Part shown: one piece after another, positions 44,301-59,000 of the stretch
How positions within the stretch are numbered: the first letter of the stretch is position 1
How the letters are laid out: each line of letters opens with the position of its first letter
Assembly (NCBI RefSeq): GCF_003286085.1
Contig: NW_020825298.1
Span: 868,001-932,000, forward strand
Length of the DNA stretch: 64,000 nt
Origin: Drosophila persimilis
Lineage: Eukaryota; Arthropoda; Insecta; Diptera; Drosophilidae
Reading direction: 5' to 3'
Notes under the pieces: generated by a model
Databases searched by the model: none
What the model saw: only the letters and a program-made list of their open reading frames with translations
Told to the model about the DNA's origin: nothing
Program-made: the position numbers and the translations under genes

Positions 44301-47300
44301 CTCATAAAGATATAGCTCGTTCTTTGATCAAGTCACTTGACTTACTTCAACAATGTTTTCCTTTGCGCTTCTGTTGAAAAATAAATACCACTCCCCGACA
44401 GCAAACGCAAATTCCGACGTTCGGGCCAATCGAGTCGAAATTAGGGACGCGGGACGAATAAATCGAAGTAAGGGGTATTCCCTTGGGAAAATAACTGAAT
44501 CTCTTTTAGCGAAGGCTCCCTTCTGCGGGCGCCTCTGTGCGCCAAAGCGATGTGCAAACAGTCGATAACGGGGGATAAACACACACCTCAAGGAAGCCAA
44601 TCTGAGGAAGCCTCCAACTGTCAGCTTATTTTCCTGCTAATGCAAACAGCCGACGAGCAATGTGATAAGAAAATTGCATCATTATGCAGTTGGAAATGGA
44701 GCCTCTCCGACAGCATTCACAATATCCGATAGCCGTAGCCGCCGCCGCATTCATTGACAATTTCCCAGGCTTAGTGACACACTTTCCATTGGCGTGACAT
44801 TGGAGGCCAGCTACTCCTCCTGCTGCTTCTGCGTCTGCTTCTGCTGTCCACATGCTCTTAACGGTTTTCCAAAACACACAATTTTCGCGCCCATTAAACG
44901 GCGACAATTTTCCACTCGAATGCAAATGGTAAATGAGCCAGAGAGAAAGATGCAGCCACCGAGGAGGAGTCGGAGGAGTGGTAAGAGATAAAAAGATATT
45001 GAGACAGAGCTGGAGCTGGAGCTGGAGCTGGAGCCCCAGCCCGAGCTCACATTTCATTGTCATTGTCTCGGTCTAAGGCTCTGCGGCTGCGGTAATTGTG
45101 GTTGTTGCTGTTGAAGTTGTTGCCGTTGCTGTTGCTGTTGCTGCACGAGTAGTGGCTGCTGGCAAGCCTAGCGGCATTAAGCTTGTAATGAAGTAATTGG
45201 TAAGATCTATGCGAGACTTGAATTCCCCAAAAGCATTCGCAGCAGCAGTAGCTGTAATCAACAGAAGAGAGGGAGAAGCTGAGACCTGAAGTGGGGAAGT
45301 GGGGAGGTGGGGAGGTGGAGGAAGCGTGTGAGGAGTGAGTGTGGTTAACAAGGCAACTCTCCTTTTAATTGCAACGAAAGTGCAGATGCATCATGGGGCT
45401 AGTAGGAGAGATGGAGGGTGAGAAAATACCCCATGGGGTATTTCTATACCCTTAAAGAGGGTACACAAATATTCGTCACTATCAAAACCTCAAGGGGGAT
45501 ATAGAGGTTCCATTTCTGACAGAAATATAGTCTCTTTTGGGGGAATGTTAGCCATAGAATAAAATGATTAATAGAGCTACTATCTGGAGCAATTCTTGAC
45601 TAGAGTCTTCTGTTTTCCTCCCTAGATAGGGAGAGCTCTCTCTCCACATCTAAAGATAATCCACACTTCACGACTTCCTGCTAAAATAGGGCTACTAATC
45701 GTATGAATCCTATGTTAAAGGGTATTACAACGTTCGGCCTGCCATGCATTTGCTTTTTTTTATTCCTTCTTAAAGTGGAATTTTCACTCATTTGTTCGGT
45801 TCCGAGTTTCAGTCGGGCGTTTAGAAAGCAAAGTGCGTATGGCCCGAACAAGGCTGCCGTTTGACCTTCTCTCTCGTTTGGCGTAGTTCTGGTTTTCCAT
45901 CATCAACTGCAGAGAGTCACGTGCCAAAGGATAAAACAGTCATTTTCATTTCCATTGCCATAAATAACGACTGGGATTGTGGCGGGTCGGGTCGGGTCGG
46001 GTCGGTCTGGGTCCTATCTGTACATACATAGTATCTCTATCTCTGAGTCTGAGTCTGAGTCTGAGTCTGGTCGGTTTTGCACATCAAACACCATACAATT
46101 TCATTCTGTTCTGTGCCATTTCGTATTGTCTGTGTGTCTTTTCCCCCCTTTCGTTCTTTCTTTCTTTCTTTTTTCGCTAAAAACATTTGCTTAGCACTTT
46201 TTTTATGGCCAGAACGTGATCATCATAGGCGGGCGGCGGTCGGTTGGGCGCCTTTTACATACATCTATTTGCAGCACAATTACCACAAACAGAAAGGGAT
46301 GGGACGGGGCGGGATAGGGATAGGGCAAGGGAAAGGGGTAGGGTGCTATAGAGACATCGTTCGACCTTATGTGAGACGGCATTTAATGGCCTCAATAAAC
46401 CCCATGGATGTACTCACTCTGCTTTATCTCCTGCTTCTCGTAGGCCTCGTAGGCCTGTCGGGAGGCCTGCACCCTACTGGGTGTTCCCAATTCCTTCTCC
46501 TTCTCTGCCGTCAAAAAGCCCGGCGCCGGAGCCTGATCGGATGGATAGTCCTACAACAGCAAAAAAGAGACCAAGAAAAAACCATTGAAAATTGATATGG
46601 AAATGCAAAAATCCAGCATACTGCATGTTGCACGCGCCACGCTTTCCCTTTTGCCACACACCCATTCCATAGGACGTCTATATGTCCATATGCTGGTGTG
46701 TATTTCTTTCATATGGATGTATTTCTGTTATGGTTAGTGTTTTATTTATTGTTTTTTGTGTTTTTTTGGTGGCCACCACGCAACTCCATTTCCCATTCTG
46801 TGTGTTGAGGCTTTCATTATTATTGCACTATTGCCATATGGTTTTACTCCCCATGAAACATTTACCATTTTGTGGAAATTGTGTGACTACACAAAAATGG
46901 CCCTGCAAATAAATTACAGCGCGAGCAGCTAATAAATTGGATTGTAAAATTCTGGTGGGTCCCACGACGACACCCTACTGAAATATTTGAAATTTAATTT
47001 TTTATTAACATCTTTTCGGGGGCTATGCCCAAGGGTTGAATAAACTTTCATCGTGTTTGAGTGCAGTCAAACTTTACTTTAATTGGAGCTGACTAAAGGT
47101 CCTCGAGGAGCTAAGGGATGTAATTTTTTCGCAAAAAGCGAGATATTTCTTCGCGGAAAACACTCAATCGTGGAAAATAAAAGGTATTTGGTTTTTTAAT
47201 TCAAACTTTACATATACTTTACTAACAGAACGTTTGAAGACTCAATTCACGTGTAAATTGTAAATTTTTGTAAACTTAGATCTTGTTCCTGAATACACTC

Positions 47301-50034
47301 TCGTGTTCGGGCCATTTAAGGCCTTTCGATGTTTCAGAAATCATTAGATAGATCGAGTTTTAGTAAAATAAAGAGTTTGAAATACAGTCGATGATAGGAT
47401 CTTTACTAAGAGTGCGGCTACATGCAGAAATTAGTCATAGTTTTCTTAGTTAAGTGGTCCTTTCTTGTTCCGTTTCCTTATTTATGCGACCTGTTTGATT
47501 GCACGTGTCACGTGACATGCAGCAGTGCCTCTCGTTCGAGTTGTGCTTTAAACTGGGTTCTGTGCCTAAGAGGCTTCTGGTGAATTCTAATTCCTAACAT
47601 ATGAAGTTTTTACCAGAAGCGACGATCCCTGTTTTTACTGTTTGTTGTTTTGTCAGTAAGTCCCACAGCCAAAGAAATAATTATAAAAGATACGATACTA
47701 ATTTTAGATATACATATGTACATTGTACATACGATAGACATTCGTTGGCTTATCTGACAAATTCTCGTTCGCCAGAAGACTGATTCATCAAATGGTCTTG
47801 CTTGGATTTGCTTCTCGAAAGTCCCTCGTATCTAGACCGGAAGCTGTCCCGCCCATCTATTCTTTTTGCCTCTTCTTGTGCCACCCTTTCGTATTTTAAT
47901 ATTTTAATTCTGATCATGAGATGTCTCATAATGTTGTATTCACAACAAAGCAAAAACTTGAATTACAATTTCTTGTGAAATATCCAAAGCCTCGTATTGT
48001 ATCGACTTGTGTGATGAAATCTTATTTTGTTTTGCCCTAATTTGATGAGGGGAAAATCGTGTGGAAAATGCACTTTGCAATAAGCAGATTGTATGCCTCA
48101 CAAATCCCACCCCCCGCCCACTGTCTGCCCCTTGGAGTATGCAACAAGAGCTTCTTGTTGCCAGCTTTATTTTATCCGATGTTTGGCTTTGTTTTTGCGG
48201 CAAGTGAACAAAAATTAAATTAAATTTATGCATTTTGATTTATGCTGGCAGGCTGCAGAGGCAGGTATTCATGCGGCAGCTATTCATGAGTGTGTGTGGC
48301 ATGCGGCAGCTTTTTATGAATGTGTTTCAGTGTGTGGCAGCTATTCATGGCAGTGGCTATGCCTGTGCTGGTGTGTGTGGGTGTGTGTGTTCGGCTTGTT
48401 ATACGCAGAAATTTTGATTTATTTAACAGATTTTTAACACGCTTTCCACACACACAAAAGCCGCAGCGGCAGCGGCAGCAGCAGCAGCAACAAACTGCAA
48501 CAGCAACGTGTGCCACACCTGAGAGCACCTGAAAGGCTATCACTTACAGCTCAAAAAGCAACAGAGGAACCACCAGCAGCATCAGCAGCATCCGCAGAGA
48601 GCAGCCAGTGGAGTAGGGAAAAACTTTTACAATTTGCATTGCCACATATCGATTTTCAACAAAAGGATTCTCTGTGCACTCCCCAGCACACTCCCCCTCC
48701 CAGATACCTCCCACTCCGCCCCCGAATGACATGAAAACTAACGACATGCATATAAGTGATACATAATGCGACAACTGGGGAAGGGGCTGTGAAAGCGGAT
48801 GGGGAGGGGGCTAGAGGCAAAGGATAGAGTAGCCAGGGGAGAACCTGCCTTCAGGGTGTAATAAATGAAGTGTGCATGTAAGAAAAATGACACCAGGAGG
48901 AGTTGAATCACCAGCAATTCAGGAGCAAGCAGCAAGCAGCGCCGGCAAGGATACATCGCCATTCACATTCCCTTAGCCACCAAAGCGTTAAGTGAAATGG
49001 CCAGCGAAATGGAAGGCTTCTGAGGAGCCGTCCTGGGAAGAGGTTCGGGGACTCCGAAAATTGGAGGTTATGCCAAGTCATGTCCTGCATGCCAAAGCAG
49101 TTAATGGCTCGAGCCATTCCCGAGCTCCGATATGCACACATTTCTCTTTGGTTGCTTGAATCCTCAGAATGCGTGAAAGGGTTCGTGGGTGGGGAATGAT
49201 GTTTATCTGTTATTCCAAGAAACTGAACGCTCAAGTATTCAAGTATTTGATTGGTTTCGATTTCCTGTTCATATGAATCATTTATTGTTCTTCCTGCATA
49301 TATTTTAATTGCATTTTCAGTTGTTGTTCTATTCTGTTTCCATTTCTATTTGTCCTATAAATTGTTCAAGTCGAAATCTTCCTAAAGGTTCATTAAGTTA
49401 TAAATTTCGGTTTGATCTATTATATTAGTGATATTTTCCGTCTTTAGATAGTTCTATAAATAATATTACCCTTGTAATGTCACTTGATTCCATTTGTTAC
49501 ATTCCATAACATTAATTATTAAAGTACTTCTTTTATTCCAAATGCTAAAAGTTGATATCCTACTAATTTCACATGTTATTTTCGTAATTCTAATTGAATA
49601 TTTCCCGAACGATGAATTTTACCTCTCTTTTCCTATCTTGTTGCAATAAAATCCACCGATCGTTTTGCTTAGCTGAATCAAAGTCTTACCGTTCTGTCAG
49701 CTTCTCCAGAACTCCTCATCCACCTACCCATCGTTCTTCCACTTCTTTCCGACTAATTCCCATCCCATCAAAGGCAACACCTCGACCGTGCCTCGTGTGG
49801 TTTATAACCAGTTCTACTTAAGCTTCATTACGCATGCTCAGCCATGACAGGGCCATTGCCGTTCCATCCCAGGTTGCCAGAACGAGAATGAGAATGAGAA
49901 CCAGACCCGACTCCGACTCCGACTCGGAATCCAGCGCCTCCCTGCATTGCCATCAATCTGCAGTGCCAATCCCAGGAGCAGGAACCGGAGCTCCACTCCA
50001 GGGGTTGGGGCTGTGGCTGGAACCCAGATGAATG

Positions 50035-50069
<35 letters not shown>

Positions 50070-53000
50070 AGAGAAAAAGCCCATTAAGTGTCTGCCGGGT
50101 TGACAGTATTCGAAAAACAGTTGTTGGTGCTCTGTTGGGCCCCGGCCTGGAACCTACCGAACAATATAAAAAACGAACCAAACTTCATTTGCATTTGCAT
50201 TTGCCTCTTGTGTTCTGCTCGAGCGTTTGAAGGATGCCCCGGACGGGCGGACTGTGTGGCGGACTCTCTCTGGCAGTTTCTTTATTATTATTTTTTTGTG
50301 TTGTTTTTTTTTTTTGGTTTTTTCACCTTTTTGTTTAGCCTCAATTGGGATTCCTGGCGTGGGTGTGACTTGTGTTTGGTATTTTACGAGTCAGAAGGCA
50401 ACTGCGACAACAATAATAAAGAGCCTGTCGTGGGTTTATTTGCAATCAAAAGAGTTATGAGCCAAATGCAAATAGCGCACCCAGAACGCACTGTTTTATT
50501 ATCCTGCTGCCTGTTCTCTGCTCTCTGGTCCCTGTCCACCCGGCTCCCCATCCATCCATTTACTCTACAAAACGAGGGGGAACGCTGTGAGTCGCAGCTA
50601 CGGCCACGACACCACATTTATACTCGATACTCCGAATGAGTAATCGTGTGGACGGCCACTGCAAATTGATTTCATCATTGTGGCTTCCTAATTTCCCTCC
50701 CTCCCACGCTCTCTTCAGCTACTTTTGCCTATGCTTATCTCTACTACCTCTGCTACTACACAGAGAGATCAATTAATTGAATTAAATAAAGTAATTTCTG
50801 CATGCGCACTGTAACTCTCTCACCAATCTATCCATCTCACTCCCACACTCTTTCGATCTCTCTTGGCAGTAGCATAGGAAGAGGACAAGGAGCATGATGA
50901 AATTATACAAGGTGGTCCGAGAGTCCCCTCTCGCAACGCGCCCTCTATTCAGGCGCGAGCGCCCGAGAGAGCGTGGGAGAGAGAGCGAATAGGAAGAGAA
51001 GCAGGAGATCAAAGAATGAATGCATTTGCGCCGCTCTCACTCAAATTTTTTCTCGGCCAAAGCGTGCGTTCCTAAGTCAGCTCCGCGTTTCAATCCGTGA
51101 AAAACTCGGAAAATGGTGAAAAATCCATCGACTAAACTGCCGCGCAGGTGTGGGAAGTGAAGTTCCGTGTTGTGATGCAGCAATTAAATATAAATATGAA
51201 AAAAACCGTGTGCCTATTGCAAGAAAATGTGTTTGCCTAGGGGCGGGGGCGCAGAAAGAGTCAGAATGGCAAAAAAATTCAGATTTAGAAAGGAAAAGTG
51301 CAGCATTTTGTGACATACATATGTACATATGTTTATATAAATAATATGTGATATACATACATATGTATATGTACATAGATAAACAATTTTATTTGCGTAA
51401 ATTCTTTTTTTCATGTGCAATATCAAAAATGTTTCGTTGTCTCGTTTTCTTTTTGTTTTCGTTTGATCACGTGAGTTCCAGCAATGTGTGTGTGTGCGTG
51501 CTTGCAAATTCGTCAAGTTTTGTCCCTTTCCCACTCCATGATGTGGGAAGTGAAGAAGAGAATCAAAGAGGAACGAGAGCTCTCGTTCCAAGTGAAGTTC
51601 ATGATAGGGTGAGGCATTCCCAAAACTGTTGATCTGACTCTCTCTTGCTTATCTGTTTACACGAACTTCCGACCTCTAGTGCCTCACCTTAAATTAATAT
51701 GCCTTAAATTTTTGCACTTATTGGAAATCATTTTGTGCATCTCGTTTGCGGTTTCAGTTCGGTTTTGTCGTATGTCTCTCTCTCTCTCTTTATGGGAATC
51801 GTATGCGACGGCACAACATTATGGGTAAGTGAGAAAAGAGACGTGAGAAATTATGTTGTTCTTTATTGTTTAAATTTACTTTATTCCCTTCGTTTTCTTC
51901 GAGTACCTTCTTTGAGTATCGGCTATATAAAGGGAATCAACCTTTCAAAGGTTTTAGGGCTTAGAGGTGTAGGCCCTGGTCAAGCTGTGCCCCCAATCTT
52001 AAGGTCTCATTGTAGAATGCCCAATTTGGCAAAACATGAAAAAGGAACAGAAGCTTTATTTGACATTGCGACTAAGCGATACCTACTAAACGGGAAGATA
52101 CCTCGAACTCGGGCAATACCTATTTGATAATCATAAAGAATATCGTTTGCATTGGATCGTGAACAAGTTGGTTCTGGATAGCACAGAGGTATTCTGGCTG
52201 CTCTAGTCTCTTATGTATACCGTATACCGTGCATCCCGTTACACTCTAGTGGGCTGCAGGGTACACAAAAAACAGTGGCATAAATAGTCTGGCCAGCAAA
52301 TTCGCCAACAACTGTGTAAATAAACAAGGGGACGGTGTGATGAAAAAGGGGCAGAAAAGTTGAGGATGATGGCTAGACACCAGAGTGGAGAGACGTGTAC
52401 TCCCAGGGGCATCCATCCAATATTTGTCTGCGCCAAAGAGCGCACAGTAAACAGGGCCGACTAAATATGTGCGACGCTGGCTCTTCCCCGTAGGTGCCGT
52501 CTCTGAACGGGGAAGTAGATTCCATCCCAGATTCCCACTATGATCCCCTCTATTTTGCTTAATTAGAATTCCCCTCCCATCCGAATGCGGGGTATGATGA
52601 AAGTTGCGCCCATTGTTGGAGCCCATAGAACTCGCAGAAGAAAGCATTTCACTGTCTTTGCGTGAAGAGATTTCTGTTCGCGGAGATGCAATCTTTATGG
52701 ATTTTGGATATATCATTTGCAATGTTCTGTGGGGGGTCTACAAGATGATTCAACGTTTTACGGTATGTGACGTGATCTGGTGGTAAAGATTTCTTTGCAG
52801 CGATTATTTAGGACCGTATAATACCAATATGTATTTCTTTGAAACTCGTAAAGAGCGCTATCATTTCCAAAGGTGTTTTCTTGGATTATCTGTACCATCT
52901 GTATCTCTACTCGTAACTCTAAAGCTCTTCTCTTCTTTAGGTCAATTGAAAATACCCTTGTGTTTTTCCCTTTGTGTTAAGGAGTTTTCTTTCTTTCTGC

Positions 53001-56000
53001 CCGAAGGGCATCCCCAGTTCGCTTCAGCACACTAGACTGACTCTTCTCTCTGTATTTTAAAGGCTTTTTTCCATTCTGTTTTCTTAATTTGTGTAGAATG
53101 CCATGCCCCCAATGCAAAATGCAAAATTCTGCAATTTGGCTAAAAGCTAAACAGTGAAAAGCGCAGCAGCAGCGTGCAGTGTTTTGGAAAAATGTTGGGC
53201 AGCACCGTGTCTCTCGATATTTCTCATTTTAGAAATTGTAAACATGGCCCCCAGACACGAGAATGATATAGGGGGGTCAGTGCACAGGAAGAGTGGACCA
53301 CATGGCGTATGCTTGATGTGCGATGAGTTTGCCCGCCGCTCATTGCTCCGAGTGCTTCAGTGCTTGTGTTTTCTTTTCTTTTAATACTTTTTGTTGTTTT
53401 TTGCTTGACATAAAAGTGCCAATTAGGGAGCTCTCTGGCAATTTGGCCATAAACTTAAGTAATTAAAACTAGGCAACGCTTTGCATACGTACAGACGGGA
53501 CGTACGACGGGAGGACACTTGCAGGCCCAGTGGCTTACGCCTTTTATGTCTTAATTGAAACTGCACTCGCGTTAAAAACCCATACAATTTCATACATTTT
53601 AAAGAAAGAGCTCGACTTCTGGCTGGTGTGTAAATGGTAAATGCTTTTTAATTTTAACGAGCGAATGGATACCACTGTAACCCTCCATGGCTCTGCTTTC
53701 TGGCTTCATGGTCCATGGTCCATGGTCCATGGTCCCCGGTTTATTATGACGATTTTATATTTGTTTGCTTTTTCGGTGAATGCGAAAACGAAAGCAGCTG
53801 TCGAGTGGGATAAAAGAAAGCAGCAGCCCCAAAGACGCCGCCTTTGGCTCCATAAAAGGCAACATTTGGCCATGCCACCGTGCCCAACCGACCCGTGGAT
53901 CCGTCCAATGTCAATGACAGCGACTGGTGCTGCGTCCGAGAGAACAGGCCCACCGCCAGAAGAAGCCAAAAGAAGCGACCGAAGCTGCAAACAGCTGAAA
54001 TAGCTGGGGCGCCTCCTTCCAATTAAGTTGCGGGCATCGCCAAAAGTTGCAACAGCAACATGCACATGCCGGAAATGTTGAGAACCCGGGATCCCATCTC
54101 CATCATCATCATCTTCATCATCATCATCATCATCGGCGTCATCAGCATTGAGGGATCGATAGGCAGCAGCGATCACATTGACTGATTGCCAGTCGAGACA
54201 TCAAATTGAAGTCTTGGGATAGAGATAGATAGAAAGAGAACATGTCTGGGGCAAGGAGTGCAAGATGGGCGTGGAGATGGCGGTCTGCGGGGGGCTGCTG
54301 CGGCTGCAGCTCTTCTAATTGCAACGCCCACACGCACTGAGCCGATTGCCGCGAGAGAGATTGCCCAAGAGATTGAAACGTTCCGCTGCGCCGGTCCTGC
54401 CTCTGGTCTGCTGCTCCGATGTGATCTGATCTGGTCTGGTCTTGTCTGGTCTTGTCTCGGCACGGACTGGGGTCTGTCCAGGACTGGTCTAGATTGACTT
54501 TTCCAATTTGTTTGCATTTATCATTCAGCGATGCCCTGCCTTTCGATCGAGGAACTGAGGCTATGGGTAAGTTTTTGTGCTTATTCCTTTTGGGGATTGC
54601 TTCTATATAGAATATAAAAGAATCTTTTCCCTCAGTAGCCCCCGAAATGCCAAAATAAAGAGTACTTCTCTCATATTTCTCCAGCAGCAATCCATCAATC
54701 AAGCATAAAGTCGCTTACAAAATATTTCAAACAGAAATCACACTTAAATCTGCACAAAGAATTCTCGGAACTACTCCATGCTCTCTCTCTCTCCTTCATC
54801 TGAGAGAAAATCCGGCATTAAATATAGAACAAAGGGATTTCTATGATTTATGGGGGGAGACATGGGGTATTGGGGTACTACAGAGTATTACAAACTTCGT
54901 CTTGGCCGTGATTTATATGTTGTTGTTGGCTTTTAATTGCGTGACTGTTTGGCACACGGCTCGTTTAATGGCCAACAAGTCGGTCGGCCGGCGATCAATC
55001 AGGCAGCAGTTCACACAGTCCCACAGTCTGGGCGAGTAAATTATGGCCCAAACCGCCGAAATATGCCAAAAAGTGAACTCTTTAGAGCCGTTTTTCTCTT
55101 ATTTATTGTACGGGCAGGCGACAAGTTCCCCTACACATTCCCCACGAGACATTCCTCTGGCTGCTGCTGCGTCTGGGCCAACACTTTCCCCCCGAGAGAT
55201 TTCCTCGGGAGAAAGGCGGGGGAAATTAATAATATAAAACTTTATAGATTTGCCATATAAATTCAAGGCTTCCGCGTTATGTTTTAGCTTTCGGTTGAAC
55301 TATAAATCACGACCAGATCGTAGCGGACTTCGGAGAGGGAAACCGGAGACCACTTTGAGCGGTTTGCTATTATGTCATAAGCCGATTTGCCTGTCATTAG
55401 TGCCGGAGAGCGCCCCACATTAGAATTGCCAATAAATCAAAATTACCACCGACATATGTATCTACGCACCAAAGGAAAACCGAAACATACGAGTATATAC
55501 GATAGATATACTATATCTATCGATGTGGCAACGGATCTCGTCTCTCAACAGAGTGTGGCAATCGGCAGGTCAAGATTTTACGGTCGGGTGGCGAGTGGAG
55601 AACATTTTGTTTATTTCGTTCTAAGTACAATCCCCAGCGAAAGCGAAAGTGAAATGATATATAACAGAGATCTCTGTTTTTAGCCAATCACCATTCTAGA
55701 TGGGGCTTCCCCGAATGTGTGTCTATGAGAGGGCTACAAAAGTGATAAGCCAGAAGGGGTTCAGTGCCTGCCGATATCGCTGACCTTTGATTCGGATACG
55801 TCGCGACTTACGAGTTCCTTTCGATTTCATGTTTGGCACTCTGAGCCAAGAGCTTCCCAGAGAACCGAAATCACTTTCTTCTGTATGCCAGGGGAATAGA
55901 ACTTTTGAATGAATTACCTCACTGCCTGCCTAATGCCATGCACAATCGATTCCACGAATCCCCCAGGCGAATGTTTGACGAACTTTCAATCATTCCGCCC

Positions 56001-59000
56001 TATCGCGAGTCTGTTTGAATGCCCGTGCAACTGTTTATAGGTGGGCATCATCTAGTGCCATTGCAGTGTGCGCTCTCAGCACACAATCCCCCGCCCTGCG
56101 AGTATTTGCCTTAGATAACCTCCTTCCATTCCCATTCCCATTCCCATTCCGATTCCCATTCCCATTCGCATTCGCGCTCTGTTGAAGATAAACGGCATTT
56201 TGTAGTCATTCAACTACAGAGATTATACAATTATGTATGCGCCAAGATGCTAATGACTAGATCGGGTCTATATATACTCGTATTCCCGTATGTGCATATG
56301 TTTTGCATTTTGTTGACCTTGTGCTGGGCTCCAACAAAGTGCGCCGATGAGTATACATATAAACTGATTTCCCCGCTAGTATGTCAATATTTTATATTCT
56401 ATATTTCGCTTTAGAGAGCTCTCCAAACTACAAGCTGGAAAAAGGTCAGCCTCGTAGAGATAACCTTTCGGCGGCCGAACTTTCGGGGTCTCCGATTGGA
56501 AATTTCAAGCATTAAAAATGTTGAGGTTGCGGGTGGAATACGGCAGAACAGAACGGCTCTGCTCCTCGCACCGTCATCTCAGTGCAGTTATGCACACGGG
56601 GGAATGCGTTGGCAAACAAACCGGTGAAAGGAGAACAAACAGACGGAATGAGGAGGGATCATGTGGGAGGGAATGCCGCATGGGGGACCAGGGCACAGAT
56701 ATTGAGAGGCAAGGCAGAGTGCCCCAAGGCGGATTGATGCGAATTTGGGGGAGTGCAAGGACACAGATATTAAATTCCTTTCTCAAAAGGTCAGAGGGTG
56801 AGGCAAAAGGAAGGACGGCTTGCGGTAAGGTGGCATGCAGGTAATTTCATGACCACAGACCATAAGCTTTTTATACCGCCTGACTGCATCAGGTCGCCTT
56901 ATGGCCCACTCCCCGACGCACTGTGGCATGCTTCGCCCCCCACCCCACTCACTGCCACACGGGGCATCATGCTTCGCCCCACTCACTGCCTCACGTGGAG
57001 TGGCATTTATGAACGCTTATTAAATCAGCTTTGGCATTGGATTCCATACGTACTCGCAGGCACATATGTGGTGGTGTGTGCCACAGATAAGAGTGGCACT
57101 GCACTACAATCGACTCGAACAAGATGTCAGATATGTCACAGTGTGTGTACTACACACACATACGAACACAATGGAGAGGGATTCCAGAGTTATTCCATGT
57201 TTTAGAAGTGTTAAGAATGAAATAATGACCAATTACTCATAGTTCTATTTTTGCAAGACGCGATGGATTGGCATGAGTGGAAAGAGAGACGGACGGCCAT
57301 CTACAGACTGCAAATCGGGCGAGTGATTGCTGGTATATATTTTACATATGCATATAGTTCAGGGCCATTTGTTGGACTGGGAATCTGATCAGATCTACGA
57401 ACTCAGCGATGAGTAAGCTATAGTTATAATTTCATTCCAATAAGTGATTGATTTCCTTGAGATCACATTTACTAGCATCTCAATTATGAGTAATCAATAT
57501 TCATCATCGTATATTAGGAGATCTGTGATCTGTGTGGGCTTAAGTACGATCGATTTCCCCATAAGGGCCCAAGGCGACAAGCAGTTACAACTTGTCGCTT
57601 CAATTAGGCCAATTAACGATGGCCCACCAGCATAACGGAGAGTTATGTAGCCCTGTTTCAGTGATCTGAGATTCCTGTATGCAATGAGGGGATTGAAAGT
57701 GTCTCTCCATCTCTCTGTGTGTGTGGGGCGATCATTGACCAGCTGCTGTCGGCCCTGGAACATGCAAGTAGCGTCAGAGACTGGTTCTCTGCCTCGGCAC
57801 GACATTGAGCGGCTTGGGCTGGCCCAATTACAGGCCGGAAAGTGAAACCGATGGCATCAATCGTTGGCCGAGGAGGATGCAGGCCTCTTTTGGGCTACCG
57901 ATCTGAGGGGCAGAGCCAAATTGGCTTGTTAACCAAATTGGCGGCTCCTACCTGCCGCAACGCGTTTCATAATTGCGAGTGGAACCTTTTCCCAGTACCC
58001 ACAGTACCCAACACAGTATCCACGGCATTGTGTAACTGCTTCTTACCGATCCACAGCCGGGTGGGCTCCTCCGCTCCGTTCCGTTTCGTGTGATCGGTGA
58101 TCAGTGCTCGAGATCGGGACTGGATAGGAGGCTCAGGGTTAGTCGTTCACTCGAGTCGGTCGCATTGGTTCGTTCACGCCCCGAGCGAGGTTCAAGGTGA
58201 GGCATCAGGCATCTGGCATCTCATTCATTCCGATTCTAATGCGCAAACAACTCGCGCAGACACTCGAAACTTGTCCCACACAGAGGGTTGATCAAGCAGT
58301 TGGTCCCAGGGGATTTATTTACAAGACTGGAAACATTTCTCTTACAAATGCACATGGAATTAGAGGAAGCTCCTTTCATAGATTATTTATAAAGCGCTTT
58401 AAATATTATTCGCGACATTTTGTGTCTCCTTTTTTTTATTGGTTTTGGAAGAAATGATGTCATCAGTCCATGAAAAAGTGGAACAAATTGCCGTTAAACT
58501 TAAACACTTAAACGAATTTCCCAAGAAAAATCACAATAAAAAATGCTGAAGATTGAAGTTTCTTCGAATTTGAGTTACTATATCCATGAAACAGAACTCT
58601 CCCCACAAATCTTGTGTCGACCCTCGTCGAGTGAGAGCCAGCGGACAAATATTTAGCCATAACTCCAGACAAACACCCAGCGCGAGCGAGCCAGAGGGAA
58701 ATAATAAAAGATATAGCGAGATCCCCGCTGGATGCAGAGTCAACAAGCATCGTGGAGAGGAGGATATTTTTTTACGACTTCCACGAAGTCCCTCTCTCTC
58801 TCTCTCTCTCTATCTCTCCCTATCTCTTGCTCTGTGTGTGGGTTCGGCAAACTTACCTCATCAAAGTCGGTGCTCGAGCCATCCACTCGGTTGTAATTAT
58901 CGTGCGGATGCCGTGGCACGCGCTTGTGGTACCCCATCTCCAGACCCTCTACCCGCTCGTCCTCCTCCTGGTCCAGGTCCAGGTCCAGGTCCTGGTCCTG

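Larger units (their letters stand above)
41984..46417 (-). other. Pvf intron 2
   Basis: 4.4-kb intron with a 115-bp tandem duplication (42203-42435), a decayed TATACC-type repeat near 42829-43025 and another near 45441-45752. GGGTC and CTGAGT short repeats lie near 45980-46075. No coding exon recognised. Confidence 0.6.
46551..58856 (-). other. Pvf intron 1, large, possibly hosting another transcript
   Basis: 12.3-kb intron between GTAAGT at 58856 and TGTTGTAG ending at 46551 (minus strand). It contains microsatellites, including (CA)n at 50036-50064 and CATTCC hexamers at 56125-56175. Two + strand segments near 51.07-51.15 kb and 54.53-54.57 kb look like possible small exons (see findings). 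I found no further Pvf exon, although one with a length divisible by three could have been missed. Confidence 0.6.

Noticed and set aside
58095-58200. Initiator-like TCAGTGC with a following GTGAGG, a possible + strand first exon in Pvf intron 1
   Set aside because: No downstream promoter element at the right spacing and no coding continuation found; too weak to list.
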